Source of the DNA: a virus
IMG/VR virus record: IMGVR_UViG_3300037258_000217
Coordinates: 1-37,749 of that record
DNA length: 37,749 bases
Direction: 5' to 3' (one strand)
Below, in pieces: positions 1 through 8,166 of the stretch. How positions within the stretch are numbered: the stretch's first letter is position 1; each line of letters opens with the position of its first letter. The position numbers were made by a program, and so were the translations under genes. The notes beneath the pieces are model-generated. The model was not told the origin of the DNA. It saw nothing but the letters and a program-made list of their open reading frames with translations, and searched no databases.

Positions 1-127
1 TTACGGGCTGCAAACTGCGACCAGCGGAAGCGACGGAAACATTGTCTATGGGGCTTTCACCAGTTTTGTAACCGGGGAAACTGCCTATGGGTTACAAATG
101 ACTGACACCAATGGAGATGTAATTTTT
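1..127. repeat. Terminal direct repeat, left copy (circular closure)
   Basis: Bases 1-127 are identical to 37623-37749. A gene that starts at 37450 reads in frame across the join and ends at 268, so the repeat marks a circular or circularly permuted molecule and not two real copies. The length of 127 is a common assembler k-mer size, which suggests an assembly overlap more than a biological terminal redundancy. Confidence 0.93.
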
Positions 128-268
128 GAAATGAATGGGCAAACGTGGTATTGGTTTGACCCTAATAATGGGTATGTTAACAACATGCAGGTCGGTAAAT
201 TGCCGGATGGAACGTATGGTTGGGCCGTGGCTACGACTGGCAACAGTGTGGCTGACGCCTATTCATAG
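1..268 (+). CDS. Tail-associated protein, C-terminal part (continues from 37450)
   Basis: This is the 3' part of a gene whose ATG is at 37450. Across the circular junction it encodes 146 residues; the reading frame here starts at base 2 and stops with TAG at 266-268. The protein is rich in Gly, Asn, Thr and aromatic residues, has no membrane segment, and looks like a small beta-rich virion protein. It lies between the tail hub (34995-37112) with its small partner (37112-37450) and the lysins, so a tail-tip or receptor-binding accessory is plausible. I do not recognise the family. The CHAP lysin follows after 8 bases. Confidence 0.75.
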   Translation, partial: YGLQTATSGSDGNIVYGAFTSFVTGETAYGLQMTDTNGDVIFEMNGQTWYWFDPNNGYVNNMQVGKLPDGTYGWAVATTGNSVADAYS

Positions 269-276
269 GAGTTGAA

Positions 277-909
277 GTGGCACTCATCAGTTTATCTCAA
301 TTTATTACAAACTGGACGGGGAAATCTGCCGATTGGGACGGTATAATCGGTGACTCAGGGCAATGCGTTCAACTGGTGGTGTATTACATGATACAAGTGC
401 AAGGTATGGTTAGCGCAAATATCCCCTATTTTAACGCTTACCAGTTTTGGGCAGATTTTTCTCAATCGCCGCTCTTAGTGGCAAACTATACCCAAATAGC
501 TAATACGGGGTCCAATGGACCGGAAACGGGCGACATCGTAGTCTACGACCAATCCCCTCTTATCGACTCCGAAGGACTTGGGCACATTGACATCGCCACC
601 GCCAACGGCTCATCCGGGGGATACGATGCTTTCGCAAGTAATTGGTACACGCTTCCGGGAGGATATGGCTCTGGTATTCCTTCTTCGACTGGCTACCCTG
701 AAGCGGGAGCAGTCACGCATACGGCTTATCAACTGACGTTTGCCTATGGCTGGCTGCGGCTTATCACTACTGGAGGTGGGGGTGGAGGAGGTGGTGGGGG
801 AACGCCGCCGTCAATTAATCCCGGCACCGGCGGTTCTGGGAGCGCATCCGTTTCTGGTACCAGCGTATCAACGAACGAAGACGCAACACTAACGATTGGA
901 ACATCATAA
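277..909 (+). CDS. CHAP-domain peptidoglycan hydrolase (endolysin or virion lysin)
   Basis: 210 residues from a GTG start with an AGGAG Shine-Dalgarno at 267-271. The N-terminal ~160 residues have the CHAP (cysteine, histidine-dependent amidohydrolase/peptidase) pattern: catalytic Cys30 in GQCVQ, His103 in LGHIDIA and a polar Asn122 in ASNW. These enzymes cut the peptide part of peptidoglycan. A run of ten glycines (about residues 166-175) separates the domain from a Ser/Thr/Gly-rich tail with no recognisable wall-binding domain. The stop overlaps the ATG of the next lysin (909), so the two hydrolases are translationally coupled. The position after tail genes leaves open a tail-borne entry lysin as well as a release endolysin. 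No signal peptide is seen. Confidence 0.82.
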   Translation: MALISLSQFITNWTGKSADWDGIIGDSGQCVQLVVYYMIQVQGMVSANIPYFNAYQFWADFSQSPLLVANYTQIANTGSNGPETGDIVVYDQSPLIDSEGLGHIDIATANGSSGGYDAFASNWYTLPGGYGSGIPSSTGYPEAGAVTHTAYQLTFAYGWLRLITTGGGGGGGGGGTPPSINPGTGGSGSASVSGTSVSTNEDATLTIGTS

Positions 910-2387
910 TGGCAATTACCGCAATTGCATCGGGTTGCGACTCACTGGCTACATGGAGCACTGAAGGTCAGAACATTGCCGCTACCACATACGCCGGGAC
1001 TAACCAGAATAACTCCACGGGACCGCCCGCTGGAACAAAAATGTCGTTCGTTGGTCACTACCTTTCGCGGGGCCTGACGGGTGCCGTTATATCAAACCTT
1101 TTGGCGAATAATGTGGCAGTAATATTTATATGGGAATATCAATCAAGCGTGTCTCCTTTTTACGACGCGACTGACCCCGGATATTTCACGGCAGCGCAAG
1201 GAGCTAGAGATGGTCAGTTGGCACTGAGCGCTATTAACTCTTTGGGGAGCAGCATCCCCACAAACCGACCAATTTACTTCGCAGTAGACTACGACGCATC
1301 AGGCGACCTTTTTCCGGTGGAAGATTATTTTGCAGGCATAAACTCGATTTTATCCATTGGGCGCATAGGTGCTTATGGGGGAGGAACAATGCTACAGCAA
1401 CTATCGAACAATAAGCTGGCCTCATATTTCTGGCAATCACGGTCATCGGGGTATGGGGGGAACTCAGACTTACTCAGTATCACTCATATGTGGCAATGGC
1501 CCCCCGGATATAGCCCAAGCGGCGATGTAACTGTAAGCGGCCACGGCGTTGACGGCGACTTTGCCTATAAAGAAGACTTCGGGCAGTACCCGTACACCGG
1601 AAGCAATCCGCCACCACCAAATCCGCCGGTTGCTCCGGCCACACCAACAAATATTACGGGCGTTACAACGGTTCCTACTTACGATAAAGTTATTTTCTCG
1701 ACCACAACATCTGGGACGGTATCAAACACGATTTCTCAAGGGGGTAACAGTGCGACTACGCAGACACTAACTACAGTTTCAACAGACGTCAATCAGCTGG
1801 CATATCCTGTAGGAATTTATAGTTACGATGGCGGCGATACATGGAACGACTTCGGACAAGCACCAAAAGTGGCCGCTAACATACTGCCGTATGCTCACGG
1901 AAATAACGTGACTGTTTGGGCGGTGGCGGAAGCGAACTCAATTATTTTCAAGGCTATAGTCTGGGCGGTACAAGCAGGGGTAGGAGATACACTAACGATT
2001 GATGTTAAAGTAGCGCTACTGGCAACAGCCGACCCCTCGCCGGTGCCGTCGCTGGCGTTATCGCAGGGGATGTCATATTCTTCAGCGCTTGCATCGTCCA
2101 ACTATGCTACTTATCGGAAAATATATGCCGAAGAAGGCTCTAATCAGGTCGGCACTGTCGGGCAACTTCAGACCATCATTCACGGTGTAGGCGAAATCCC
2201 AAGTTTTCTGTACTGGGACGTTCAGTCAACTTACGTGCAAGCTCCGGCAGTATATTTAAGCCTCAATCCTACCAGCGGGAGCGGTTCAGGTTATGGCTTG
2301 TTTGTGGATGACAAAAACATATATTACTATTCCAACGCCGGTGTTACTGGCAAATGGAACTTTCGACTGTACAAGGAAAATACATGA
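909..2387 (+). CDS. DUF1906 / Rv2525c-like glycoside-hydrolase-fold lysin
   Basis: 492 residues. Residues ~5-225 resemble the DUF1906 (Rv2525c-like, GH25-related TIM-barrel) family: an early G-x-D (Gly9-Asp11), the FVGHYLSRG strand, and an acidic strand-end motif, IYFAVDYDA (Asp127, Asp129), where GH25-type muramidases place catalytic acids. A Pro/Asn linker near 230-245 leads to a ~245-residue beta-rich C-terminal region that I do not recognise and that may bind wall or virion. The likely role is cleavage of peptidoglycan glycan strands beside the peptide-cutting CHAP protein just upstream. The last codon overlaps the next ATG (ATGA at 2384). The domain call is by eye. Confidence 0.68.
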   Translation: MAITAIASGCDSLATWSTEGQNIAATTYAGTNQNNSTGPPAGTKMSFVGHYLSRGLTGAVISNLLANNVAVIFIWEYQSSVSPFYDATDPGYFTAAQGARDGQLALSAINSLGSSIPTNRPIYFAVDYDASGDLFPVEDYFAGINSILSIGRIGAYGGGTMLQQLSNNKLASYFWQSRSSGYGGNSDLLSITHMWQWPPGYSPSGDVTVSGHGVDGDFAYKEDFGQYPYTGSNPPPPNPPVAPATPTNITGVTTVPTYDKVIFSTTTSGTVSNTISQGGNSATTQTLTTVSTDVNQLAYPVGIYSYDGGDTWNDFGQAPKVAANILPYAHGNNVTVWAVAEANSIIFKAIVWAVQAGVGDTLTIDVKVALLATADPSPVPSLALSQGMSYSSALASSNYATYRKIYAEEGSNQVGTVGQLQTIIHGVGEIPSFLYWDVQSTYVQAPAVYLSLNPTSGSGSGYGLFVDDKNIYYYSNAGVTGKWNFRLYKENT

Positions 2388-2809
2388 GTGTTGATGTATC
2401 AAAGTTAGTAGCATCCAGTGAAATTGCTGGCCTTCAGAACCTTGGCGTTATCACGGGGTCAGGTACGATTAGCGGCACAATGCCTGCCGCCGGAATACTC
2501 CCATCCAGTAGCATTTCACTAAACTTCCCCGGCGGAGTTCCAACGGACGTTATCGCTATGACGCGCGTGAATATTACGGGCAACGGTACTGGCTCCGGAA
2601 TAACGGACTACTGGTTTCCATTACAGGGTTCGCTGGTAATTCTTGACGGCACGAATGGATATTTTTTAGTAATTTACTCGACCTCGGCAACAGGAGGTCG
2701 TAAGATTTTTGTTGAACTCGTGAATAATACGCAAGCCTCCCAAACTGTTTCGGGCCTCAAGGTTAGTATTTTCATGCACCTATATTCCTACCCCTTTGCA
2801 GCATCCTAG
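2384..2809 (+). CDS. Hypothetical beta-rich virion-type protein, 141 aa
   Basis: The start is ATG 2384, which overlaps the upstream TGA and has AAGGA about 8 bases before it; an upstream in-frame ATG at 2354 would overlap the lysin by 34 bases and is less likely. The protein is rich in Ser, Gly, Thr and Ile, with a middle stretch TDYWFPLQGSLVILDG and no Cys-based motif or membrane helix. It is the last gene of the lysin block. Its stop TAG (2807-2809) lies 2 bases before the extended -10 of the next promoter element. It could be a tail or fibre-tip protein or a chaperone for one; the function is unknown. Confidence 0.7.
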   Translation: MSVDVSKLVASSEIAGLQNLGVITGSGTISGTMPAAGILPSSSISLNFPGGVPTDVIAMTRVNITGNGTGSGITDYWFPLQGSLVILDGTNGYFLVIYSTSATGGRKIFVELVNNTQASQTVSGLKVSIFMHLYSYPFAAS

Positions 2810-2811
2810 TA

Positions 2812-2861
2812 TGGTAAAATACGTGTATAAGGTACGAACAGAGCCGAAGCTCTGTTTTTTT
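2812..2861 (+). promoter_or_regulatory. Compound promoter-hairpin element, copy 1
   Basis: Extended -10 TGG-TAAAAT (2812-2820), 8 bp, AAGGTA (2829-2834), hairpin ACAGAGC / GCTCTGT (2838-2844 with 2849-2855) closed by loop CGAA, then a run of T to 2861. With a start site 7 nt after the -10, the RNA begins near AAGGUA and reaches the end of the U-tract after ~35 nt. The ejection-protein gene starts at 2867 with no Shine-Dalgarno between the U-tract and the ATG. The same layout occurs six more times in this genome. Confidence 0.8.
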
Positions 2862-2866
2862 ATATC

Positions 2867-3805
2867 ATGCAACCGACTGCCGCTCCGATTACTCAAGCAG
2901 GAACCCAAGCTCAGGTCGCCGCCGCGATTAATCAAGGCAATGCCCTGCAAAAGCAATACAACACACAGTCCGGACAAGACGTGGGTCAGTATAATGCCTC
3001 CGTTAATAATGTCGGGCAAACTCAAAATGCTCTCAATGCTTATACCAATAGTATTCCAAATGCCGGTACCCAGTATGGGAACTATTTGAACAGCGCTATG
3101 GCGCTTTCCGGTTATAACCCAGCTGGGGTAACGAACACGGTGAACAACCTGAATAGACTTCAGCTGAACGCCGCCAACTTATCTCCCATGACACAGGCCG
3201 GTGCCGGTAATCCATACGGTTCTTCTGGTGCTCAAATTGCGAATGCCTATCAGTCCGAAGCCGGTAACTTGGGCCAAGCTACCCAAGGCGAACAAGGCTA
3301 TTTGACGAATATGAATAACTTCTTGAACTCTGCCGCCAGCATTGCCAACCAGCAAACCGGGCAACAGCTCACCAGCGAACAACTGAAACAGCAAGGCTTG
3401 ACGAGTGTATATCAAGGCGCTTTGTCTAAAATGGCAACGGCATCCCAAACCATGAACCAAATTGAGACTTTGGCGCAGCAACAGGGCGGCGTAACAGCAG
3501 CGAATGCGACTGCATACGTGGGTGCCTATAACAACTTTATTGCTGCTCAGGCGCAGATGAAAAGTGCTCAGGCTGCCGCCAGCATTGCTCCTTCCACCAT
3601 CGCGGTGAACCAAGCACAGGCCGCACTTAATCAACAACAACAGGCGCAAATAGCCCAAGCCATTGCGGATAAGAATAAAGCCAGTCAAACGAAGTCCACA
3701 TCAAGCAGCCAAGCCGCAACAACGCAGCCAAAAAGTTCCGGTGGCACCAGTTTTGGTTCTAATATCCTATCAGCCATTAAAGGCTTTGCAACGAGGGCAG
3801 TATAA
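2867..3805 (+). CDS. Probable internal virion / DNA ejection protein (Gln/Ala/Asn-rich)
   Basis: 312 residues, strongly enriched in Gln, Ala, Asn, Ser and Thr and poor in charge, with long helical stretches (residues ~110-270) and a polar QTKSTSSSQ-type C-terminal region. Low-complexity helical proteins of this kind, next to a glycine-rich partner, are typical of podovirus ejection proteins carried in the capsid and delivered at infection (compare P22 gp7, gp16 and gp20 as a functional class). There is no catalytic motif. The TAA overlaps the ATG of the 657-residue partner at 3805. The start lies 5 bases after the U-tract of promoter element 1 and has no local Shine-Dalgarno. Confidence 0.6.
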   Translation: MQPTAAPITQAGTQAQVAAAINQGNALQKQYNTQSGQDVGQYNASVNNVGQTQNALNAYTNSIPNAGTQYGNYLNSAMALSGYNPAGVTNTVNNLNRLQLNAANLSPMTQAGAGNPYGSSGAQIANAYQSEAGNLGQATQGEQGYLTNMNNFLNSAASIANQQTGQQLTSEQLKQQGLTSVYQGALSKMATASQTMNQIETLAQQQGGVTAANATAYVGAYNNFIAAQAQMKSAQAAASIAPSTIAVNQAQAALNQQQQAQIAQAIADKNKASQTKSTSSSQAATTQPKSSGGTSFGSNILSAIKGFATRAV

Positions 3806-5778
3806 TGGACACTTCAGTAAACCCCCTCAATCTTTTGAACCAACTTGAAACGCCTCCCTCGTCATCCACTCCCTCGCCGCCCGGAGCATCGTTGCCGTCA
3901 AATTATGGAAGCACCATTTCAACCGCCACAAATGTATTGGGACAACTTCAGCAACCGGGTACGTCACAACCTCAAGCTCCTGCTCATAGCCCCAACCTTC
4001 TTGAGCGACTACTTCCTACTGCGGGCAGCATTCTTGGTGGGTTAGCGAGCGGCGCTTTAGATATTGGCACTGGCGGGGCAGCGTTAGCTCTTGACCCGGC
4101 CATAGCGGGGCTTGGTGGAGCAGCTGGGAAAGCACTTGAAAATGCGATGACCGGCCAGAAAGTCCTCCAAGGAAACGATGTAACTTCTGGAGTTGAAGGT
4201 GCTGTTGGTCAAGGGATAGGAATGGGGGCCTCAAAACTCCTCGGTGAAGGGGGAAATATTCTTGCCAAAAGCGCCGAGAATAAAGTAGCCTCCCAAGCCG
4301 AAGAAAACGCCGGAAAAGCCTCTGTTAATCAAGCTCAAGCTTTTAAGAATAACTACGGTGTTATTAACGACAAACTTCAAAACTCTCTAAACTTAGGTAA
4401 GAACGCGAGCTTAGTTAACCAGTTGGGTTACGACGGCACCGACCCCTACCAAATGCAGCACGTATCGCAAGGGGGGCTTGAAATTAATAATGTGGTTAAC
4501 GACGCACTCCAAAAGTCTAAGCCAATTGACATGAGTGGTTTCAATAACCAGATTTACGAAAACATGCGGCGCGATGGAATTACAGACCTATCTACTTCAC
4601 CACTCGGCAAGGCAATGGCTGATGCCGGTATTGTTCCCGATGGTGGGGTTCCTGATGAATTGTCGGCTCCGCAGGCTCGGTCGCTCGGTCAGTCGGTAAA
4701 CTTACAAATGCGAAATATTGCCAACAGTATTGAGTACGCCGACAGAGCGGGAAATAAGACTGTAGCTAACGAGTTACAGCATCAATACGACAACCTCAAC
4801 AGTGTTTATAACGACGTACAAGACAAAATATTCACCAATAATCCCGAAGTTGACAGCGCTATAAAAAACGCCAACGTATCTGATGAAGACCGGGACGCCT
4901 TAGTTCAGAACTACGGGGAGAAACTCGGTAACAATGTAGCCGATACCATTAACAATGCTCAGTCAGGAAAAGAACTGGTGAGTGCTATGCGTCCGTTCGC
5001 ACAGATGAACGAAGCCTCCAAGATGGCTATTAACGACATTGAAAACGGGGTAGCTACCCCACGAGCAGTAGCTCGCGCCAAAGGAACAGCGACGGCGGAA
5101 CAGCCGGGGAATTTGTTAAGTAGCAAAAATGTCTTAGGGGCGGGCAGCCTGCTTGAAGGTACGCTTGGGCATCACCCTGCATTTTTGGGTCTTCCGCTGG
5201 CGGCTAAAGCAATCCAAGACCCGGCTGTTATGGCCGGTGCCGGAAGTGTTTTGAGCAAAATAGGGGGGAGTTTTCTACCGGCCGCCGCAGCACAAGTAGT
5301 CGCCAACTCACCGAATGATGTCGCTACAGCTAATAATGGGAGCAGAGTAACCCCTATGGATTTCAATAATACGAATAGTCCATTGAGTATCGCAATCCAA
5401 CAATCCCTTGACATGCCGGGGCTTGGTGGTTTACAAAACCTTGCAAGTTTGGTTCCTGCGGCACAGAAGGTTGCCGGTGCGGAGTCGGCATACCAGAACT
5501 ACCTGAATGAACTAAATTTGGCCGGAGGCGCACAGGGACCGCTCGGTGGCATATTATCTCGACTTGGAGAGACTATTACAGGTGGACCCGCGTCACTGTT
5601 TGGTTCTAATCTCGGCGCTTCACAGGGAGCGTTGCAGTCTGCCGAAACAAACGCTGGGCTTACGCCGGGGATGGTCCCTTCAATCATGCAGAGTCAGCCG
5701 ACCGCTCAAGCAGCTTCTAATGGGGCAGTTAACAACATACAAAGTTTACTTGGAGCGCTCGAAAGTCCCACACAATAG
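3805..5778 (+). CDS. Probable internal virion / ejection protein with glycine-rich membrane-active segment
   Basis: 657 residues. A Pro/Ser-rich N-terminus (1-60) is followed by a glycine-zipper-like hydrophobic stretch (about 74-110: GSILGGLASGALDIG then IAGLGGAAGKALE), which is common in phage ejection proteins that insert in the host membrane. Residues ~165-430 are helical, polar and Asn/Asp-rich; a second Gly/Ala-rich hydrophobic stretch lies near 440-500. It is coupled to the upstream Gln-rich protein by a TAATG overlap. The role, forming or lining the path for DNA entry, is inferred from composition and context. It ends convergently against a tiny minus-strand gene with no gap (5778/5779). 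Confidence 0.6.
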   Translation: MDTSVNPLNLLNQLETPPSSSTPSPPGASLPSNYGSTISTATNVLGQLQQPGTSQPQAPAHSPNLLERLLPTAGSILGGLASGALDIGTGGAALALDPAIAGLGGAAGKALENAMTGQKVLQGNDVTSGVEGAVGQGIGMGASKLLGEGGNILAKSAENKVASQAEENAGKASVNQAQAFKNNYGVINDKLQNSLNLGKNASLVNQLGYDGTDPYQMQHVSQGGLEINNVVNDALQKSKPIDMSGFNNQIYENMRRDGITDLSTSPLGKAMADAGIVPDGGVPDELSAPQARSLGQSVNLQMRNIANSIEYADRAGNKTVANELQHQYDNLNSVYNDVQDKIFTNNPEVDSAIKNANVSDEDRDALVQNYGEKLGNNVADTINNAQSGKELVSAMRPFAQMNEASKMAINDIENGVATPRAVARAKGTATAEQPGNLLSSKNVLGAGSLLEGTLGHHPAFLGLPLAAKAIQDPAVMAGAGSVLSKIGGSFLPAAAAQVVANSPNDVATANNGSRVTPMDFNNTNSPLSIAIQQSLDMPGLGGLQNLASLVPAAQKVAGAESAYQNYLNELNLAGGAQGPLGGILSRLGETITGGPASLFGSNLGASQGALQSAETNAGLTPGMVPSIMQSQPTAQAASNGAVNNIQSLLGALESPTQ

Positions 5779-5844
5779 TTAGTCGTCGTATCCACCAAAT
5801 GCGGAAGCCATAAAAGCACAGAAAATTATAAATAATATAGCCAT
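5779..5844 (-). CDS. Tiny hydrophobic membrane peptide, 21 aa
   Basis: A 21-residue frame reading MAILFIIFCAFMASAFGGYDD: one membrane segment followed by a short acidic tail. It exactly fills the gap between the ejection gene (ends 5778) and a consensus promoter (TTGACA 5874-5879, 17 bp, TACAAT 5851-5856). The ATG lies exactly 6 bases after the -10, so the mRNA would be leaderless. The promoter holds the GGTTCGGT motif found in the other early promoters. Function is unknown; single-span phage microproteins include superinfection-exclusion, holin-like and toxin-like peptides. Short frames arise by chance, so the support is the promoter and exact fit, not homology. Confidence 0.5.
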   Translation of the reverse strand: MAILFIIFCAFMASAFGGYDD

Positions 5845-5850
5845 ACTTTC

Positions 5851-5879
5851 ATTGTATGGTTCGGTACGCTATTTGTCAA
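5851..5879 (-). promoter_or_regulatory. Early-class promoter with GGTTCGGT motif (site D)
   Basis: On the minus strand: TTGACA (5874-5879), 17-bp spacer, TACAAT (5851-5856). The spacer carries ACCGAACC as read on the promoter strand (GGTTCGGT on plus, 5858-5865), 1 bp from the -10. An inverted repeat CCATAC / GTATGG (5841-5846, 5854-5859) flanks the -10. The -35 lies inside the last codons of the 5869-6120 gene. Transcription would run into the tiny membrane peptide gene and then antisense to the ejection gene. Confidence 0.75.
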
Positions 5880-6120
5880 GTTTGGTTACGGTCATAACGT
5901 GCGTTTCGCTCATCAAGTCAATCGTGACCTCGAAGCTGTCTTGGGGTATAAACCCGTGGTTAAGGGCTACCGTTCGCAGGTAATCCCGTTTCAGTTCGTT
6001 TGAGTAATGTTCAAATGAGCGCATTACTTGGTCCAGCGAAGAAATATACGCAAACTCATCTGGCGTTAGTTGGATGTCGCGAGAGTTATTCGCTAGTTTT
6101 TCGTCTAGTTTTTTACTCAT
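5869..6120 (-). CDS. Hypothetical protein, 83 aa
   Basis: The start is set at 6120 because this ATG overlaps the TGA (6117-6119) of the upstream gene in the usual ATGA arrangement; a longer frame to 6174 would overlap that gene by 58 bases. The protein is mixed helical and charged (MSKKLDEKL, DEFAYISSLDQ, DYLRTVALNHG) with a beta-like C-terminus ending MTVTKLDK. It has no membrane segment and no motif I recognise. It is the last gene of the groES-groEL operon, and its final codons contain the -35 box of the tiny-peptide promoter. Confidence 0.65.
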   Translation of the reverse strand: MSKKLDEKLANNSRDIQLTPDEFAYISSLDQVMRSFEHYSNELKRDYLRTVALNHGFIPQDSFEVTIDLMSETHVMTVTKLDK

Positions 6121-6386
6121 GTTTTGCTTCCCGTGTCCTCTCTTAATGCTTTGTTGATTTGTTCTTGGCTCCAATATTCGTGAGAGTAATCGGGGTAAGC
6201 TGATATAAACGCCGGGTTTGGCTTGCCGTTCTTGTTCGGTTGTATAATTTCTCCGGCAAACTCCTTGCGGCCTATGTCGTGCGAGTATTGCCGGTACGTT
6301 GAAGAACGGGCTGAAGGCATCGGCTTGTCTTTCCCTCGGTGGTACTTACCGTGTTCGTCTATGAAACCTGTAGTCGATGTTCCCAT
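6117..6386 (-). CDS. Hypothetical phage protein, 89 aa (GFIDEHGKYHRG type)
   Basis: A small polar protein with GFIDEHGKYHRGKDKP near the N-terminus, then a Tyr/His/Arg-rich middle and FAGEIIQP, NGKPNPAFISAYPDYS, ending in a short helix. I have the impression of small phage proteins with this pattern (…GKPNxxFIxAYP…) of unknown function, but cannot verify it here. There is no catalytic signature. It overlaps the 94-aa gene upstream by 28 bases and the next gene by 4, and so belongs to the chaperonin operon. Confidence 0.65.
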   Translation of the reverse strand: MGTSTTGFIDEHGKYHRGKDKPMPSARSSTYRQYSHDIGRKEFAGEIIQPNKNGKPNPAFISAYPDYSHEYWSQEQINKALREDTGSKT

Positions 6387-6643
6387 TCTCGGTGCTCTCG
6401 TTCGTACTGGTCTGGTGATTTTGGAGTGATGATTGATTTGTTCTGCAAGTCAACGCTCTCTGGCGGCAACGGGTTCACAATTCCCTTGTTGAAATTCGGT
6501 TGGCTTCGTTTGTTAAACTGCGACCTTAATTCTTCGATACGCCTTATCAGCGGTTCGTTATTAGGGATTTTCAGCGCCATGTCTTCCAGTTCGTCGATGC
6601 GCTCGACAAGTTGCGTTAGGCTGAAGTTGTTAGCGGCTCTCAT
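6359..6643 (-). CDS. Hypothetical coiled-coil protein, 94 aa
   Basis: The N-terminal half (about residues 8-45, LTQLVERIDELEDMALK then LIRRIEELRSQFNK) has a heptad pattern and should form a coiled coil or helical hairpin. The C-terminal half is polar, with a Pro-rich turn and a charged EREHREWEHR end. No enzymatic motif is seen. The ATG overlaps the groEL stop (6640), indicating translational coupling. A role with the phage chaperonin or its client is only suggested by position. Confidence 0.65.
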   Translation of the reverse strand: MRAANNFSLTQLVERIDELEDMALKIPNNEPLIRRIEELRSQFNKRSQPNFNKGIVNPLPPESVDLQNKSIITPKSPDQYEREHREWEHRLQVS

Positions 6644-8166
6644 TCTTTTGCTTCTAGCTTATAGGCGGTTGCAGCATTGGCAGTAATCAATCCGCTCACA
6701 ACTGAAACTGCGTTTGTGATTATTTCCTTAACAACCAAGCTGGGGTCCACTATGCCCTGTTTAATCAGGTTCACGGGTTCAGCAGTAATATTCCTCAAAT
6801 CATATCCAAACCACGGTTCTGCGGCCTCTACGTGCGCCAAAAGCGCCTCGGCGTTTTGTCCGCAGTTTGAAACAAGTTGCTTGAATGGCTGTTTGAATGC
6901 GTCATCGAAATCAGTATCACTCACGGTAGCGAGAGCAACAGCACCACCGGGCAGGATACCGTCCCTCAGTGCTGACTGCACAGCGCAGACAGCGTCTTGT
7001 ACTCGCAACTTGACTTCATCGCGCTCAAACTCGATTGCGCCTCCGACTTTTATGATAGCCATTTTATTTGTTAAACGAGCGAGCCGGTCCTTGGCAAACT
7101 GAACGGATTGCTGGCTGTCTTCTTCTTCAAGCTGCGTCCGGATAAGTTGGACGCGCTCTTTTACGGCTTCCGTTTCACTGTCGCCACCAAGTACTGTTGT
7201 TGAGCTGGCAGTTACCAGTACTTCGCTGGCAGAACCCAGTTGTTCCGTTGTGAAGTTGACGCCACCGTACACGGTTGCCCCGCACATGAGCGCTATGTCG
7301 TCAAGAAACAGCGTGCGGCCGCCGACGGTATACGGGGGGTCAACCGGCACTCCCATAAGAATACCCTTGGCCTTAGACATTTTCAGTATTTCCAGAGCGG
7401 CACCGTTTACTTCGCCGATTATAACCAGTTCTTTAATGCCGTTCTTAACAATTTTGTCCAATACCGGCGCAATGTCTACTTCGGTATTGAAGGATTTTTC
7501 TGAAATAAGAATTGGTACGTCGAAATGATTGGACTGATTTTGCGTCGTATCAGTGATGAGCAGCGTATCTTTGTAGCCTTTGGGGAAGTAAAAGCCATCT
7601 ATAAGTTCATTATGGACTCCCAAACCTTCATACCCCTCAATCACAACACCACCATCGGCACCGACTTCATGCACAATATCGGCAATCATCATCCCAAGTT
7701 CGGCATCTCCGGCGGACACGGTAGCAACTTTAACGAGGTCCGATTTTTTGATAGGCCGCTTCAGCTTTTCAATATGCTTCAGCGCCCTTTCCTCCGCTAT
7801 CTTCAACATGGCAACAATCTCAGCTGGAGTTAATCCTTTCCCTTCCATCCGCTGGGCGGCCAACAAAAGGTGATGGGCAAGAATAACAACAGCCGTTGTG
7901 CCGTCACCGACTTTCATATTGTTTTTTTCAGAAACCTGTTTAATGGCTTGGATAATATCATCTTCAAATGGGTCCGTGCTGCGAACTTGTTTGATATTGG
8001 TAACACCATCTTTTGATAGCATTGGAGCACCGTAACGGAAGCCAAGAATAGTGCTGCCGCTGCCGGGGCCGTACCCTGCCTTCGCCATTTCGTACAATAT
8101 TTCTGAAGCGTGGGTTATCTTTTTTTGAAGCTGGTCACGATTAACGAGTACTTGTGGTATTTGCAT
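6640..8166 (-). CDS. groEL: GroEL-type chaperonin (Hsp60), 508 aa
   Basis: An ATP-driven folding chamber subunit. Family motifs are present: the nucleotide-binding loop GPGSGSTI (33-40), Asp53 in SKDGVTN (equivalent to E. coli Asp52), GDGTT (87-91), the apical stretch GGVVIEGYEGLGVHNELIDG (172-191), the catalytic Asp391 in QDAVCAV (E. coli Asp398) and ILPGGAVAL (404-412). It is shorter than the usual ~540-550 residues and lacks the C-terminal Gly-Met tail that lines the host chamber. It follows groES with a 26-base overlap. Both ATPase aspartates are kept, so it should be active. Phages that encode GroEL are known but few; the likely client is a capsid or tail protein. Confidence 0.96.
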   Translation of the reverse strand: MQIPQVLVNRDQLQKKITHASEILYEMAKAGYGPGSGSTILGFRYGAPMLSKDGVTNIKQVRSTDPFEDDIIQAIKQVSEKNNMKVGDGTTAVVILAHHLLLAAQRMEGKGLTPAEIVAMLKIAEERALKHIEKLKRPIKKSDLVKVATVSAGDAELGMMIADIVHEVGADGGVVIEGYEGLGVHNELIDGFYFPKGYKDTLLITDTTQNQSNHFDVPILISEKSFNTEVDIAPVLDKIVKNGIKELVIIGEVNGAALEILKMSKAKGILMGVPVDPPYTVGGRTLFLDDIALMCGATVYGGVNFTTEQLGSASEVLVTASSTTVLGGDSETEAVKERVQLIRTQLEEEDSQQSVQFAKDRLARLTNKMAIIKVGGAIEFERDEVKLRVQDAVCAVQSALRDGILPGGAVALATVSDTDFDDAFKQPFKQLVSNCGQNAEALLAHVEAAEPWFGYDLRNITAEPVNLIKQGIVDPSLVVKEIITNAVSVVSGLITANAATAYKLEAKE

